A DNA stretch of 64,000 nucleotides from Azohydromonas aeria (GCF_009760915.1 NZ_VIDQ01000032.1:1-64000), one strand, 5' to 3'. Shown: positions 46,915 through 57,545, numbered from the stretch's first letter. The notes: generated from the sequence alone by a model not told the origin. Program-made: numbers and translations.

Positions 46915-48567
46915 TCACGCGCCACCGTGCATCCGGCGCAACTGGAAGCGTTGCAGCTTGCCGGTTTCGGTGCGCGGCAGCCGCTCCAGGAAGTGGATGG
47001 CGCGCGGGTACTTGTAGGGCGCGATCGCCTGCTTGACATGCTCCTGCAGCGCGCGCCGCAAGTCGTCGCTCGGGGTATGGCCCGCGGCCAGGACGACGAA
47101 GGCCGTGACGATCTGGCCGCGGTCGGCGTCGGGCACGCCGATGACGCCGCACTCGGCCACCGCGGGGTGCTGCAGCAGCGCCTCCTCCACTTCCGGCGCG
47201 CCGATGTTGTAGCCGGCCGAGACGATCATGTCGTCGGTGCGGGACTGGTAGTGGAGGTAGCCGTCGTCGTCGAGCAGGTAGGCGTCGCCGGTGATGTTCC
47301 AGCCGCCCTGCACGTACTGCGCCTGGCGCGCGTCGTCGAGGTAGCGGCAGCCCGTGGGGCCCTTGACCGCCAAACGGCCGATGGAGCCCGGCGGCAGCGG
47401 GCGCAGCGCCTCGTCCACCACGCAGGCGCGGTAGCCCGGCACGGCGGTGCCGGTGGCGCCAGGGCGCGCATGCCCCTCGTCGGCGGACACGAAGATGTGC
47501 AGCAGCTCGGTCGAGCCGATGCCGTCGATGATCTCGATGCCGGTGGCCTCCTTCCAAGCCGCGCGCGTGGCCGCCGGCAGCACCTCGCCGGCCGAGACGC
47601 ACTTGCGCAGCGTGCCGCCGTGCGCCCGGGAGATGCGGCGCTCGTGCGCAAGCGCCGCCATGGCGCGGTACGAGGTGGGCGCGGTGAACAGCACCGTGGC
47701 GCCGCCGGCGGCGATGGCGTCGACCAGCTGCGTCGGCGCCGCCTTCTCCAGCAGAAGCACCGAGGCGCCGATGCTCAGCGGGAACAGCACCAGCGCGCCC
47801 AGGCCGAAGGTGAAGGCCAGCGGCGGGCTGCCGGTGAAGACGTCGTCGGCACCGGCGCGCAGCACGTGCGGCGGGAAGCAGGCGCACGCGGCCATCACGT
47901 CGCGATGGAAATGCATGGTGGCCTTGGGCACGCCCGTGGTGCCGCTGGTGAAGGCCAGCATGCACACGTCCTCGGCGGCGGTATCGACGTTGTCGAACGG
48001 CGCGTCGTGGCGCGCCATCGCCGTTTCCAGGCTCGAAGCGCCGGTGGCGCCCTCCCCGAAGAACAGGCGTTGCCGCAGCAGCGGCGCGGGCAGCGCGGCG
48101 GCGGCTTCTTCAAGCTCGCTGGCCAGGCGCGCGTCGCACAGCGCATGCGTGACCTGCGCCTTCTGCGCGATCTGGCCCAGCTCCCTGGCGCGCAGCAGCG
48201 GCATGGTGGCCACGGCGATGCCGCCGGCCTTCATCACCGCGAACCAGCAGGCCACCAGCATCGGCATGTTGGGCGCGCGCAGCAGCACGCGGTTGCCCGG
48301 CACCAGGCCCATGTCGCGCACCAGCACGTGCGCGATGCGGTCGGCCCTTTCCTGCAAGTCCGCGTAGCTCCACACCGTGCCGTCGGGCGTGCGCAGGCAG
48401 GGCCGCGCGCCGCGGCCTTCGGCCACGTGGCGATCCAGCAGCGCGGCGGCGCAGTTCAGCCGCTCGGGGAACTGCAGCTCCGGCAGCTCGAACAGCAGCT
48501 CCGGCCACTGCTCGCGCGGCGGCAGTCGGTCGCGGGCAAAGGTGTCGATGTGGGCGGTCAGGGTCAT
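46915..48567 (-). CDS. 2-aminobenzoate (benzoate-type) CoA ligase
   Basis: A 550-residue adenylate-forming enzyme from the ATG at 48567. AMP-binding motifs: FTSGTTGVPKATMHFHRDV (about 195-215), GSTELLHIFVSA, GDAYLLDDDGYLHYQSRTDDMI and the final lysine in PRTETGKLQRFQLR. The HFHRDV segment is typical of benzoate/aminobenzoate-CoA ligases. It would activate anthranilate to 2-aminobenzoyl-CoA. It is divergent from the fused aminobenzoyl-CoA monooxygenase gene, sharing a control region with two TTCAGT-N2-TAAA repeats. The substrate anthranilate can come from kynureninase in this window. Confidence 0.9.
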   Translation of the reverse strand: MTLTAHIDTFARDRLPPREQWPELLFELPELQFPERLNCAAALLDRHVAEGRGARPCLRTPDGTVWSYADLQERADRIAHVLVRDMGLVPGNRVLLRAPNMPMLVACWFAVMKAGGIAVATMPLLRARELGQIAQKAQVTHALCDARLASELEEAAAALPAPLLRQRLFFGEGATGASSLETAMARHDAPFDNVDTAAEDVCMLAFTSGTTGVPKATMHFHRDVMAACACFPPHVLRAGADDVFTGSPPLAFTFGLGALVLFPLSIGASVLLLEKAAPTQLVDAIAAGGATVLFTAPTSYRAMAALAHERRISRAHGGTLRKCVSAGEVLPAATRAAWKEATGIEIIDGIGSTELLHIFVSADEGHARPGATGTAVPGYRACVVDEALRPLPPGSIGRLAVKGPTGCRYLDDARQAQYVQGGWNITGDAYLLDDDGYLHYQSRTDDMIVSAGYNIGAPEVEEALLQHPAVAECGVIGVPDADRGQIVTAFVVLAAGHTPSDDLRRALQEHVKQAIAPYKYPRAIHFLERLPRTETGKLQRFQLRRMHGGA

Positions 48568-48647
48568 CGCGGCCTTTCCTCGAAGCGTCATGCCGACAAG
48601 GCCGGTCCCTCCCGGCCCACTACCCGACAAAGATTAGGATTGAATAG

Positions 48648-48724
48648 TTCAGTTGTAAAGCAATCGGGTGCCCGCGGACGGCAGGGACAACACCCGGTTG
48701 CCGGGCTGATACTTCAGTCCTAAA
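48648..48724. promoter_or_regulatory. Repeated motif in aminobenzoyl-CoA control region
   Basis: TTCAGTTGTAAA (48648-48659) and TTCAGTCCTAAA (48713-48724) are direct repeats 65 bases apart, in the gap between the divergent CoA ligase and monooxygenase genes and in locally AT-rich DNA. Each lies near one of the two starts. They are candidate sites for the MarR protein encoded at 51950. Confidence 0.55.
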
Positions 48725-48807
48725 CTAAATTCGATTCGTGCCGGTCCGTAGAGCGGCGGCGTCGCGCGGTGTCGCGCGGAGTCCCGCGCCACCAGGAGGA
48801 AGCGTCC

Positions 48808-51168
48808 ATGAAGATCGTGTGCATCGGCGGCGGCCCGGCGGGCCTGTACTTCGCGCTGCTGATGAAGCAGCGCAACGCGGCGCATGACGTGACCGTGGTC
48901 GAGCGCAACCGTCCCTACGACACTTTCGGCTGGGGCGTGGTCTTCTCCGACGCGACGATGGAGAACATGCGCCGCTGGGACCCGCAGACGGCTGCGGAAA
49001 TCGAGCGGGCCTTCAACCACTGGGACGACATCGAGCTGCGCTTCAAGGGCCGCGTGATCCGCTCCGGCGGCCACGGCTTCGTGGGCATCGGGCGCAAGAA
49101 GCTCCTCAACATCCTGCAGTTGCGCTGCGAGCAGCTGGGCGTGAAGCTGGTGTTCGAGCGCGACGTGGAGTCCGACGACGATTTCCCGGACGCCGACCTC
49201 GTCATCGCCAGCGATGGCATCAACTCGAAGATCCGCACGAAGTACGCCGAGGTCTTCAAGCCCGACATCGTCACGCGCCCCAACCGCTACATCTGGCTGG
49301 GCACGAACAGGCGCTACGACGCCTTTACCTTCGACTTCGTGCGCACCGGGCACGGCTGGTTCCAGGCGCACATCTACCAGTTCGACGCCGACACCTCGAC
49401 CTTCATCGTCGAGTGCCCGGAGGCCGTGTGGAAGGCCCATGGCCTCGACCGGATGGACCAGGCGCAGTCGGTGCGCTTCTGTGAAGAGCTCTTTGCCGAC
49501 AACCTGCAGGGCGAGGCGCTGATGACCAACGCGCGCCACCTGCGCGGCTCGGCCTGGCTGAACTTCCAGCGCGTGGCCTGCGCGCAGTGGTGGCTCAAGA
49601 ACCGGCACCGCAGCCACGTCGTGCTCATGGGCGACGCGGTGCATACCGCGCACTTCGCCATCGGCTCGGGCACCAAGCTGGCCATCGAGGACGCCATCGA
49701 GCTGACCCGCCAGTTCGAGCTGCATGGCGACAGCCCGGAGCGCATCGAGCAGGTGCTCGGCACCTACCAGGAAGCGCGCCGCGTCGAGACGCTGCGGCTG
49801 CAGAACGCGGCCTGGAACGCGATGGAGTGGTTCGAGGTCTGCGGCGAACGCTACTGCGACCAGCTGGAGGCCGAGCAGTTCATGTACTCGATGCTCACGC
49901 GCAGCCAGCGCATCAGCCACGAGAACCTGCGCCTGCGCGACAAGGCCTGGCTGGAGGGCTACGAGCGCTGGTTCGCCGCGCGCGCCGGGCTGCAAAGGCC
50001 CGAAGACGCCCCGGCGGTGCCGCCGATGTTCACGCCATGGAGCGTGCGCGGCGTGACGCTCAAGAACCGCGTCGTGGTCTCGCCCATGGCGCAGTACTCG
50101 TGCGTGGACGGCATGCCCGGCGACTTCCACCTCATGCACCTGGGCGCGCGCGCCATGGGCGGCGCGGCCCTGGTCATGGCGGAGATGACCTGTACCTCGC
50201 CCGACGCGCGCATCACGCCCGGCTGCCCGGGACTGTGGAACGACGCGCAGCGCGACGCCTGGAAGCGCATCGTCGATTTCGTGCACGCCGGCACCGACGC
50301 CCGCATCGGCGTGCAGCTTGGCCACGCCGGTCCCAAGGGTTCCACCTGCATCCCGTGGGAGGCCGACGGCGACGACGTGCCGCTGCCCGCGGGCGGCTGG
50401 CCGCTGCTCTCGGCCTCCGCCCTGCCTTACCGCGCCGGCTTGAGCGACGTGCCGCGCGCCATGACGGCCGGGGACATGGCGCGCGTGCGCGACGATTTCG
50501 TGGCCGCCACGCATCGCGCCGCCGCGGCCGGCTTCGACTGGCTGGAGCTGCACTGCGCCCACGGCTACCTGCTCTCGGCCTTCATCTCGCCGCTGACCAA
50601 CCGCCGCACGGACGAGTACGGCGGCGCGCTGGAGAACCGGCTGCGCTTCCCGCTGGAGGTGTTCGCCTCGGTGCGCGCGGCCTGGCCGAAAGATCTGCCG
50701 ATGTCGGTGCGCATCTCGGCGCACGACTGGGTCGAGGGCGGCATCACGCCGACGGACGCGGTGGCCATCGCCCAGGCGTTCAAGGACGCCGGCGCCGACA
50801 TGGTGGACTGCTCCTCCGGCCAGGTCAGCCCGCAGCAGAAGCCGGTGTACGGGCGCATGTACCAGACGCCGTTTGCCGACCGCATCCGCAACGAGGCCGG
50901 CATTGCCACCATCGCCGTGGGCGCGATCTCCGAGGCCGACCACGTCAACAGCATCATCGCCGCCGGCCGCGCCGACCTGTGCGCCGTGGCGCGGCCGCAC
51001 CTGGCGAACCCGGCCTGGACGCTGACCGAGGCCGCCAGGATCGGCTTCACCGAGGTGGCCTGGCCCCGGCAATACCGCTCCGGCAAGTCGCAGATGGAAG
51101 CCAACTTCCAGCGCGAGCGCGCCGCGCAGGCCGCGCAGGCGGCCGCCGCGCCGCGGGAGCCGGCATGA
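48808..51168 (+). CDS. Fused anthraniloyl-CoA monooxygenase / old-yellow-enzyme reductase
   Basis: A 786-residue bifunctional flavoprotein from the ATG at 48808 (strong AGGAGGAA site). Residues 1-390 are a class A FAD monooxygenase ([51 protein letters not shown]). Residues about 410-780 are an old-yellow-enzyme domain ([57 protein letters not shown]). This fusion matches 2-aminobenzoyl-CoA monooxygenase/reductase of the Azoarcus evansii pathway, also annotated as salicylyl-CoA 5-hydroxylase, which hydroxylates and then partly reduces the ring. It leads an operon with SDR, MarR, hydratase, dehydrogenase and RidA genes. Confidence 0.93.
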   Translation: MKIVCIGGGPAGLYFALLMKQRNAAHDVTVVERNRPYDTFGWGVVFSDATMENMRRWDPQTAAEIERAFNHWDDIELRFKGRVIRSGGHGFVGIGRKKLLNILQLRCEQLGVKLVFERDVESDDDFPDADLVIASDGINSKIRTKYAEVFKPDIVTRPNRYIWLGTNRRYDAFTFDFVRTGHGWFQAHIYQFDADTSTFIVECPEAVWKAHGLDRMDQAQSVRFCEELFADNLQGEALMTNARHLRGSAWLNFQRVACAQWWLKNRHRSHVVLMGDAVHTAHFAIGSGTKLAIEDAIELTRQFELHGDSPERIEQVLGTYQEARRVETLRLQNAAWNAMEWFEVCGERYCDQLEAEQFMYSMLTRSQRISHENLRLRDKAWLEGYERWFAARAGLQRPEDAPAVPPMFTPWSVRGVTLKNRVVVSPMAQYSCVDGMPGDFHLMHLGARAMGGAALVMAEMTCTSPDARITPGCPGLWNDAQRDAWKRIVDFVHAGTDARIGVQLGHAGPKGSTCIPWEADGDDVPLPAGGWPLLSASALPYRAGLSDVPRAMTAGDMARVRDDFVAATHRAAAAGFDWLELHCAHGYLLSAFISPLTNRRTDEYGGALENRLRFPLEVFASVRAAWPKDLPMSVRISAHDWVEGGITPTDAVAIAQAFKDAGADMVDCSSGQVSPQQKPVYGRMYQTPFADRIRNEAGIATIAVGAISEADHVNSIIAAGRADLCAVARPHLANPAWTLTEAARIGFTEVAWPRQYRSGKSQMEANFQRERAAQAAQAAAAPREPA

Positions 51169-51953
51169 CGGCCGGCACGACGCCAGGCAGCCTGGCCGGA
51201 CGCCATGCCCTGGTCACCGGCGGCGGCCAGGGCATCGGCGCGGCGGTGGCACGCGTGCTGGCCGCCGAGGGCGCGCGCGTGACGCTGCTTGGGCGGCGCC
51301 TGGCGCCGCTGCAGGAGATTGCGGCGGCTGACCCAGAGCGCTTCCACGCCGTGGCCGCCGACGTGGCCGAGGCGGCGCAGGTGGAGCGCGCCTTTGCCGA
51401 GGCGCGCGAGCGCTTCGGGCCCGTCGCCATCCTGGTCAACAACGCCGGGCAGGCGCAGAGCGCCCCCTTCCTGCGCACCTCGGCCGAGCTGTGGCAGCGC
51501 ATGCTGGCGGTGAACCTCACCGGCACGCTGCTGTGCAGCCAGGCCGCGCTGCCGGACATGTTCACAGCCGGCTGGGGCCGCATCGTCAACGTCGCCAGCA
51601 CGGCGGGGCTGGCGGGCTACGCCTACGTCAGCGCCTATTGCGCGGCCAAGCATGGCGTCGTCGGCCTGACGCGCGCGCTGGCGCTGGAGGTGGCGAAGAC
51701 GGGCGTTACCGTGAACGCCGTGTGTCCGGGCTACACCGAGACCGGGCTGCTGCACCAGAGCATCGGCAACGTGGTGGCCAAGACCGGCCGCAGCGAGGCC
51801 GAGGCGCGCGCGCAGTTTGCCGCCGCCAATCCGCAGGGCCGCCTGGTGCAGCCCGAGGAAGTGGCCGACAGCGTGCGCTGGCTGTGCGGCGCGGGGGCGG
51901 CGTCCATCACGGGCCAGGCCATCGCCGTGTGCGGCGGGGAGATCATGCGATGA
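51165..51953 (+). CDS. SDR family dehydrogenase
   Basis: A 262-residue short-chain dehydrogenase: cofactor motif [25 protein letters not shown], catalytic Ser in [15 protein letters not shown] and the YCAAK catalytic pair ([18 protein letters not shown]), then [10 protein letters not shown]. It probably oxidises a 3-hydroxyacyl-CoA or alicyclic alcohol intermediate after ring reduction. Its ATG overlaps the monooxygenase stop by four bases, and its own stop overlaps the MarR start. Confidence 0.9.
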   Translation: MTAGTTPGSLAGRHALVTGGGQGIGAAVARVLAAEGARVTLLGRRLAPLQEIAAADPERFHAVAADVAEAAQVERAFAEARERFGPVAILVNNAGQAQSAPFLRTSAELWQRMLAVNLTGTLLCSQAALPDMFTAGWGRIVNVASTAGLAGYAYVSAYCAAKHGVVGLTRALALEVAKTGVTVNAVCPGYTETGLLHQSIGNVVAKTGRSEAEARAQFAAANPQGRLVQPEEVADSVRWLCGAGAASITGQAIAVCGGEIMR

Positions 51954-52477
51954 AAGCGGACCGCAACCGCGCGCTGCTGGTCGAGGCCGACGAGCTCGGC
52001 CACGAGGCGCGCGCGGCCAACGACGACCATGCCCAGCTGAAGCTCTGGCTGCGCATGCTGGCCTGCACCACGCAGATCGAGGACGAGATCAAGCGCCGGC
52101 TGCGCGAGCGCTTCGGCATCTCGCTGGCGCGCTTCGACTACATGGCGCAGCTGCACCGCATGCCCGACGGCATGCGCATGAAGGAGCTGTCGCGCTGCCT
52201 GATGGTCACCGGCGGCAACGTCACCGGGCTGACCGACGAGCTGGAGCGCGAGGGGCTGGTGCTGCGCCAGGCCAGCGCCGAGGACCGGCGCGCGTGGATC
52301 CTGAAGCTGACGCCCAAGGGGCAGGCCGCGTTCGAGGCCATGGCGCGGGAGCACGAGGCCTGGATCCTGGAACTGTTTGCCGGCCTGGACGAGCGGGCGA
52401 CGAAACAGCTCTACACCCAGCTCGGCGCGTTGCGCGTGCACCTGCTGCGCAGCCGGGGCAGCGAGGAGGCGAACTGA
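51950..52477 (+). CDS. MarR family regulator of the aminobenzoyl-CoA cluster
   Basis: A 175-residue winged-helix regulator: [78 protein letters not shown] with the wing [13 protein letters not shown]. The DRRAW wing is typical of MarR proteins that respond to aromatic-CoA compounds (compare BadR, HcaR groups). It is encoded inside the operon it likely controls, with ATGA coupling to the SDR gene. Candidate binding sites are the two TTCAGT-N2-TAAA repeats near 48.65-48.72 kb. Confidence 0.9.
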   Translation: MKADRNRALLVEADELGHEARAANDDHAQLKLWLRMLACTTQIEDEIKRRLRERFGISLARFDYMAQLHRMPDGMRMKELSRCLMVTGGNVTGLTDELEREGLVLRQASAEDRRAWILKLTPKGQAAFEAMAREHEAWILELFAGLDERATKQLYTQLGALRVHLLRSRGSEEAN

Positions 52478-52478
52478 G

Positions 52479-53357
52479 ATGAGCGAGCAACCGCAAGACT
52501 TCATGGCAGCGCGGCTCGACCCGCGCCTGGCGGCCGGCAACCGCCGGCCCGCCGCAGGCTACCGCGCCACGCACTTCGGCTGGCAGGTGGACGACGCGGG
52601 CGTCGCCACCGTGACGCTGGACCGCTCCGAGCGCAAGAACCCGCTGACCTTCGAGTCCTACGCCGAGCTGCGCGACCTGTTCTTCGCGCTGCGCCACGCC
52701 GACGACGTGCGCGCGGTGGTGCTCGCCGGCGCGGGTGGCAACTTCTGCTCCGGCGGCGACGTGCACGACATCATCGGGCCGCTGGTGCGGCTGGCTGCGC
52801 CCGAGCTGCTGATGTTCACGCGCATGACGGGCGAGCTGGTCAAGGCCATGCGCGGCTGCCCGCAGCCGATCGTGGCGGCGGTGGACGGCGTGTGCGCCGG
52901 CGCCGGCGCGATCCTGGCCATGGCCTCGGACCTGCGCCTTGGCACCGCGCGCAGCAAGACGGCCTTCCTCTTCAACCGCGTCGGGCTCGCCGGCTGCGAC
53001 ATGGGCGCCTGCGCGCTGCTGCCGCGCCTCGTCGGCCAGGGCCGCGCCAGCGAGCTGCTCTACACCGGGCGATCGCTGGGCGGCGAGGAGGGCGAGCGCT
53101 GGGGCTTCTTCAACCGGCTGTGCGCGCCGGAAGCACTGCTGGGAGAGGCGCAGGCGCTGGCGCGCGAGCTGGCCGAGGGGCCGGCCTTTGCCAACGGCAT
53201 CACCAAGACCATGCTGCAGCAGGAATGGGCCATGTCGGTGGAAACCGCCATCGAGGCCGAGGCGCAGGCCCAGGCGCTGTGCATGCTCACGCAGGACTTC
53301 CGGCGCGCCTACGAAGCGTTCGTGGACAAGCGCAAGCCGCGCTTCGAGGGCAACTGA
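52479..53357 (+). CDS. Enoyl-CoA hydratase/isomerase family protein
   Basis: A 292-residue crotonase-fold enzyme. Oxyanion-hole segments are [20 protein letters not shown] and [25 protein letters not shown]; the second Glu typical of hydratases is not in the usual place, so an isomerase or ring-hydrolase role is possible. The C-terminal part ([27 protein letters not shown]) is the trimerisation region common to catabolic crotonases. The ATG follows the MarR stop by one base. Likely acts on the alicyclic CoA intermediate of aminobenzoate degradation. Confidence 0.88.
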   Translation: MSEQPQDFMAARLDPRLAAGNRRPAAGYRATHFGWQVDDAGVATVTLDRSERKNPLTFESYAELRDLFFALRHADDVRAVVLAGAGGNFCSGGDVHDIIGPLVRLAAPELLMFTRMTGELVKAMRGCPQPIVAAVDGVCAGAGAILAMASDLRLGTARSKTAFLFNRVGLAGCDMGACALLPRLVGQGRASELLYTGRSLGGEEGERWGFFNRLCAPEALLGEAQALARELAEGPAFANGITKTMLQQEWAMSVETAIEAEAQAQALCMLTQDFRRAYEAFVDKRKPRFEGN

Positions 53358-53358
53358 G

Positions 53359-54555
53359 ATGGCCGACGTTTCCTTCCTCGACTGGCCTTTCTTCGAGGAG
53401 CGCCATCGCCGCCTGGCTGCCGAGCTCGACGCCTGGGCCGCGGCGCATGCCGGCGGCGCGCACGGCGCCGACGTCGATGCCCGCTGCCGCGAGCTGGTGG
53501 CGGCGCTGGGCCGCGACGGCTGGCTCACTTACGCCGTGGCCGGGCGCGACGTGGGCGGCAGCACCGACGTGATCGACACCCGCGCTGTCTGCCTGATCCG
53601 CGAAACGCTGGCGCGCCACGAGGGCCTGGCCGACTTCGCCTTTGCCATGCAGGGCCTGGGCTCCGGCGCCATCAGCCTGGCCGGCAGCGCCGGGCAGCGC
53701 CGGCGCTGGCTGCCGGCAGTGGCGCGCGGCGAGGCGATTGCCGCCTTCGCGCTGTCCGAGCCCGAGGCCGGGTCCGACGTGGCCGCCATGCGTTGCGCCG
53801 CGCGCATCGAGGGCGACACGGCGGTGCTCGACGGCGAGAAGACATGGATCTCCAACGGCGGCATTGCCGACTTCTACGTGGTGTTCGTGCGCAGCGGCGA
53901 GGCGCCTGGCGCGCGCGGCATCTCGGCCTTCGTGGTCGAGGCCGGCACGCCGGGGCTGCACGTTGCCGAGCGCATCGACGTGATCGCGCCGCATCCACTG
54001 GCGCGGCTGCGCTTCGAGGGCTGCCGCGTGCCGCTCGCGCATCGCCTGGGCACGCCGGGCGAGGGCTTCAAGCTGGCCATGCGCACGCTCGACGTGTTCC
54101 GCACTTCCGTGGCGGCCGCCGCGCTGGGCTTCGCGCGCCGGGCGCTGGACGAGGCGCTGGCGCGCGCGACGGGGCGGCGCATGTTCGGCCAGGCCCTGGC
54201 GGACTTCCAGCTCACGCAGGCCAGGCTCGCCCAGATGGCATTGACCATCGACGGCGCCGCGCTGCTGACGTACCGCGCCGCCTGGCTGCGCGACCAGGGC
54301 CGCACTGTCACCAAGGAAGCCGCCATGGCCAAGCTCTCCGCCACCGAGGGCGCTCAGCAGGTCATCGACGCCGCGCTGCAGCTGCACGGCGGCCTGGGCG
54401 TGGTCAGCGAGCAGCCGGTGGAGCGGCTCTACCGCGAGATCCGCGCGCTGCGCATCTACGAGGGCGCCAGCGAGGTGCAGCTGCTCATCATCGCGCGCGA
54501 GCTGCTCAGGCAGCAGGCACAGCCGCAACCGCAACCGCAACCGCAACCGCAGTGA
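53359..54555 (+). CDS. Acyl-CoA dehydrogenase
   Basis: A 398-residue FAD-dependent dehydrogenase. Blocks seen: [39 protein letters not shown], the helical C-terminal domain ([33 protein letters not shown]), and the end [22 protein letters not shown] with the catalytic Glu. The protein ends with an odd Gln-Pro repeat tail encoded by a hexanucleotide repeat. It probably introduces the double bond in a CoA-thioester after ring cleavage. One base separates it from the hydratase stop. Confidence 0.9.
   Translation: MADVSFLDWPFFEERHRRLAAELDAWAAAHAGGAHGADVDARCRELVAALGRDGWLTYAVAGRDVGGSTDVIDTRAVCLIRETLARHEGLADFAFAMQGLGSGAISLAGSAGQRRRWLPAVARGEAIAAFALSEPEAGSDVAAMRCAARIEGDTAVLDGEKTWISNGGIADFYVVFVRSGEAPGARGISAFVVEAGTPGLHVAERIDVIAPHPLARLRFEGCRVPLAHRLGTPGEGFKLAMRTLDVFRTSVAAAALGFARRALDEALARATGRRMFGQALADFQLTQARLAQMALTIDGAALLTYRAAWLRDQGRTVTKEAAMAKLSATEGAQQVIDAALQLHGGLGVVSEQPVERLYREIRALRIYEGASEVQLLIIARELLRQQAQPQPQPQPQPQ
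54523..54552 (+). repeat. Hexanucleotide repeat at dehydrogenase C terminus
   Basis: CCGCAA occurs four times followed by CCGCAG, directly before the stop codon, coding for a Pro-Gln repeat tail. It is in frame and may vary in length between strains. Confidence 0.75.
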
Positions 54556-54604
54556 GCGCCCTGCCCCGGGTGCCTCTCAACGAACCGCTGAGGATGGATT
54601 GACC

Positions 54605-55003
54605 ATGCAAGTGCTTCTCCCCCCGGGCTGGCCGCGTCCCAAGGGCTATGCCAACGGCGTCAAGGTGCGCGGCACGCAGGTCTTCATTGCCGGCATGATC
54701 GGCTGGGACGGCGATGGCGTCTTCCACAGCGACGACTTCGCCACGCAGGTGCGCCAGGCGCTGCTCAACGTGGCGGCGGTGCTGCGCGAGGCCGGCGCGA
54801 AGCCGGAGCACATCGTGCGCATGACCTGGTACGTCACCGACAAGCGCGAGTACCTGGCGGCCGCGCGCGAGGTCGGCGCGGCGTACCGCGAGATCATCGG
54901 CGCCTACAACGCAGCGATGACGGCGGTGGAAGTGAAGGCGCTGATCGAGGACCGCGCCAAGGTCGAGATCGAGGCCACGGCGGTCATTCCGGACGGGGAT
55001 TGA
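54605..55003 (+). CDS. RidA family protein
   Basis: A 132-residue YjgF/YER057c/UK114 trimer subunit: PKGYANGVKVRGTQVFIAGMIGWDGDG, QVRQALLNVAAVLREAGAKPEHIVRMTWYVTD and the end KVEIEATAVIP. The usual catalytic Arg of RidA deaminases is not in the canonical place, so it may be an Rid-other subfamily member. RidA proteins hydrolyse enamine/imine intermediates. Its place at the end of the aminobenzoyl-CoA operon fits removal of the amino group after ring reduction. The ATG at 54605 is preferred over a TTG two codons earlier. Confidence 0.88.
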   Translation: MQVLLPPGWPRPKGYANGVKVRGTQVFIAGMIGWDGDGVFHSDDFATQVRQALLNVAAVLREAGAKPEHIVRMTWYVTDKREYLAAAREVGAAYREIIGAYNAAMTAVEVKALIEDRAKVEIEATAVIPDGD

Positions 55004-55032
55004 TCTCGGGTGTTGCTTGCTCGTGAAACGAT

Positions 55033-55127
55033 CCGTTCGGACCGAGGTATCGAAGGCCGAATCCGTCAGGCTCGGATGTCCGCACACGGTGCGGGCCGTC
55101 CACCCTTCGATACCTCAGGGCGAACGG
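55033..55127. repeat. REP-like inverted repeat between convergent genes
   Basis: Two 24-base arms, 55033-55056 and 55104-55127, match as inverted copies at CCGTTCG and GAGGTATCGAAGG, with a variable spot between, and enclose about 47 bases. The GTATCGAAGG/CGTTCG wording resembles small palindromic elements scattered in many Burkholderiales genomes. It lies between the convergent RidA and GcdH genes and may act as a bidirectional terminator. Confidence 0.65.
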
Positions 55128-55203
55128 GATGCTTCACTGGCCAGTGCGAACCGAATGGCACGGGCAGCCGCGGATGCCCACGGCTGCGTGCCGCCGTACC
55201 GGC

Positions 55204-56394
55204 TCAATTGAAGGCCGACAGCCCCGTGATGGCCCGGCCCAGGATCAGCGCATGCACGTCGTGCGTGCCCTCGTAGGTGTTGACCACCTCCAGGTTCACC
55301 AGGTGGCGCGCCACGCCGAACTCGTCGCTGATGCCGTTGCCGCCGAGCATGTCGCGCGCCAGGCGCGCGATCTCCAGCGCCTTGCCGCAGGAGTTGCGCT
55401 TCATGATCGAGGTCAGCTCCACCGGCGCGGTGCCCTCCTCCTTCATGCGCCCCAGGCGCAGGCAACCCTGCAGCCCCAGCACGATCTCGGTCTGCATGTC
55501 GGCGAGCTTCTTCTGCACCAGTTGGTTGGCCGCCAGCGGCCGGCCGAACTGCTTGCGGTCGAGCGTGTACTGGCGCGCGGTGGCGAAGCAGTCCTCGGCG
55601 GCACCTAAAGCGCCCCAGGCGATGCCGTAGCGGGCGCTGTTGAGGCAGGTGAACGGGCCCTTGAGGCCGCGCACCTCCGGAAATGCGTTCTCCTCGGGGC
55701 AGAACACCTCGTCCATCACGATCTCGCCGGTGATGGAAGCGCGCAGGCCCACCTTGCCGTGGATGGCCGGGGCGCTCAGGCCCTTGAAACCCTTCTCCAG
55801 CACGAAGCCGCGGATCTCGCCCGCGTCGTCCTTGGCCCAGACCACGAACACGTCGGCGATCGGCGAGTTGGTGATCCACATCTTCGAGCCGCTCAGGCTG
55901 AAGCCGCCGGCCACCTTCTTCGCGCGCGTGACCATGCCGCCCGGGTCGGAGCCGTGGTTGGGCTCGGTCAGGCCGAAGCAGCCGATCCACTCGCCCGTGG
56001 CCAGCCTGGGCAGGTACTTCTGCTTCTGCGCCTCGGTGCCGAACTCGTTGATCGGCACCATCACCAGTGAGCTTTGCACGCTCATCATCGAGCGGTAGCC
56101 CGAGTCGATGCGCTCGACCTCGCGCGCGATCAGGCCGTAGCTCACGTAGTTGAGCCCGGCGCCGCCGTAGGTTTCAGGAATCGTCGGGCCCAGCAGGCCG
56201 ATTTCGCCCATCTCGCGAAAGATGGCCGCATCGGTGCGCTCATGGCGGAAGGCCTCGACGACGCGGGGCCGCAACCGCCCCTGCGCATAGGCGCGGGCCG
56301 CGTCGCGCACCGCCCGCTCGTCGGGCGTCAGCTGGCTGTCCAGCAGCAGCGGGTCTTCCCATTGGTAGACGGGTTTCTGTCGGGGCGTGGCCAT
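55204..56394 (-). CDS. gcdH: Glutaryl-CoA dehydrogenase
   Basis: A 396-residue acyl-CoA dehydrogenase of the GCDH group, which oxidises and decarboxylates glutaryl-CoA to crotonyl-CoA. Diagnostic segments: [30 protein letters not shown] at the start, [33 protein letters not shown], and [44 protein letters not shown] with the catalytic Glu. It has a good ribosome-binding site (CAGGAGA). It is divergent from a LysR gene. Glutaryl-CoA could come from lysine, tryptophan-derived or aminobenzoyl-CoA catabolism. Confidence 0.94.
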   Translation of the reverse strand: MATPRQKPVYQWEDPLLLDSQLTPDERAVRDAARAYAQGRLRPRVVEAFRHERTDAAIFREMGEIGLLGPTIPETYGGAGLNYVSYGLIAREVERIDSGYRSMMSVQSSLVMVPINEFGTEAQKQKYLPRLATGEWIGCFGLTEPNHGSDPGGMVTRAKKVAGGFSLSGSKMWITNSPIADVFVVWAKDDAGEIRGFVLEKGFKGLSAPAIHGKVGLRASITGEIVMDEVFCPEENAFPEVRGLKGPFTCLNSARYGIAWGALGAAEDCFATARQYTLDRKQFGRPLAANQLVQKKLADMQTEIVLGLQGCLRLGRMKEEGTAPVELTSIMKRNSCGKALEIARLARDMLGGNGISDEFGVARHLVNLEVVNTYEGTHDVHALILGRAITGLSAFN

Positions 56395-56534
56395 GGCGGT
56401 CTCCTGGAGTCGGTGTGTCGTCGCTGCGAATGCTGCCGGCGCTGCCGGTGCCGGTCCGACATTAGACCGCCTGGCTTTGACCGGATAAACCAGCGGACTA
56501 TCATTTTTTGAACTGACTTCGCGATCAAAGCCGG

Positions 56535-57473
56535 ATGCTTGAAAGCCGCCAACTCCGCTGTTTCCTGGCCGTGGCCGAGGACCTTCACTTCGGCCGCGCG
56601 GCGGACCGGCTGGGCGTGGCGCAGTCAGCGCTGAGCGCGCAGGTCCAGCGCCTGGAGGCCGAGCTGGGCGTGCGGCTGCTCAACCGCCGCAAGCGTGCCG
56701 CGGTCACGCTGACCGATGCCGGGCAGCTGTTCCTGGCCGAGGCCGGCGCGGCCTGGGCGCAACTGCAGCGCGCCGAGCACGTGGGGCGGCTGGCCGCGCG
56801 CGGGGACGCCGGCGAGGTGCGGCTGGGCTACGTGGCCTCGGCGCTGACCTCCGGGCTGCTGACCGACACGCTCAAGGCCTTCCGCCAGGCCCACGCAGGC
56901 GTGCGCATGCGGATCGTGCCCATGGAGACGCCGCGGCAGATCGAGTCGCTGGCCGACGGTCTTCTCGACGTCGGCCTGATGCGGCCGCGTCCCCAGTACC
57001 CCGAGGGTGTCGCGGCCGAACTGCTGCGCTCGGAACCGCTGGAGATCGCGATGGCGGCCGAGCACCCGCTGGCCGCCCGACCGAGCTTGCGCGCACAAGA
57101 CCTGAAGAACGAAACCTTCATCGTCCCGCAGTTCAACGAGACGGCCGGATTCGGCGACAACCTGCGGCGGCTCGGCGCGCTGGGCGGCTACGCGATTGAG
57201 CCGGCTTGCGCGGTCAACGACTTCGTCACCGCGGCGAGCATGGCCTGCGCAGGCTACGGCATCGTGCTGGCGCCGCGATCGCTGAAGAACTTCGCGCCCG
57301 GCGGCCTGGTGTTCCGCCGCGTCGAGGGCTTCGACGACGAGGTCCGGCTCGTGATGGCCTACCGCCTGCGCGAGCCGGCACCCGCGGTACAGGCCTTACT
57401 GCGGGTGGCGCGTGGGCTCGCCGCTGATTCAGAGCATTCGCGGGAAAACAATTCAACATCCCGGTCGATCTGA
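56535..57473 (+). CDS. LysR family regulator, divergent to gcdH
   Basis: A 312-residue LysR-type regulator: [46 protein letters not shown] (winged helix, about 7-55) and effector domain starting [17 protein letters not shown]. The [18 protein letters not shown] wording is close to the benzoate/catechol-type (BenM/CatM-like) regulators. About 140 bases separate its start from gcdH, so it is the probable activator (GcdR-like), with glutarate or its CoA ester a plausible inducer. It is convergent with the yjjJ-like gene. Confidence 0.9.
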   Translation: MLESRQLRCFLAVAEDLHFGRAADRLGVAQSALSAQVQRLEAELGVRLLNRRKRAAVTLTDAGQLFLAEAGAAWAQLQRAEHVGRLAARGDAGEVRLGYVASALTSGLLTDTLKAFRQAHAGVRMRIVPMETPRQIESLADGLLDVGLMRPRPQYPEGVAAELLRSEPLEIAMAAEHPLAARPSLRAQDLKNETFIVPQFNETAGFGDNLRRLGALGGYAIEPACAVNDFVTAASMACAGYGIVLAPRSLKNFAPGGLVFRRVEGFDDEVRLVMAYRLREPAPAVQALLRVARGLAADSEHSRENNSTSRSI

Positions 57474-57545
57474 ATAATTCGACAAACTCGTCGCATGACG
57501 CGGCCGGCACACGCGCCGGCATCGGGCTCCATTTTCAGCGGCTGC

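Noticed and set aside
48808..51168. Monooxygenase/old-yellow-enzyme fusion as an assembly artefact
   Set aside because: The two-domain form is the known architecture of aminobenzoyl-CoA monooxygenase/reductase and the reading frame is continuous.
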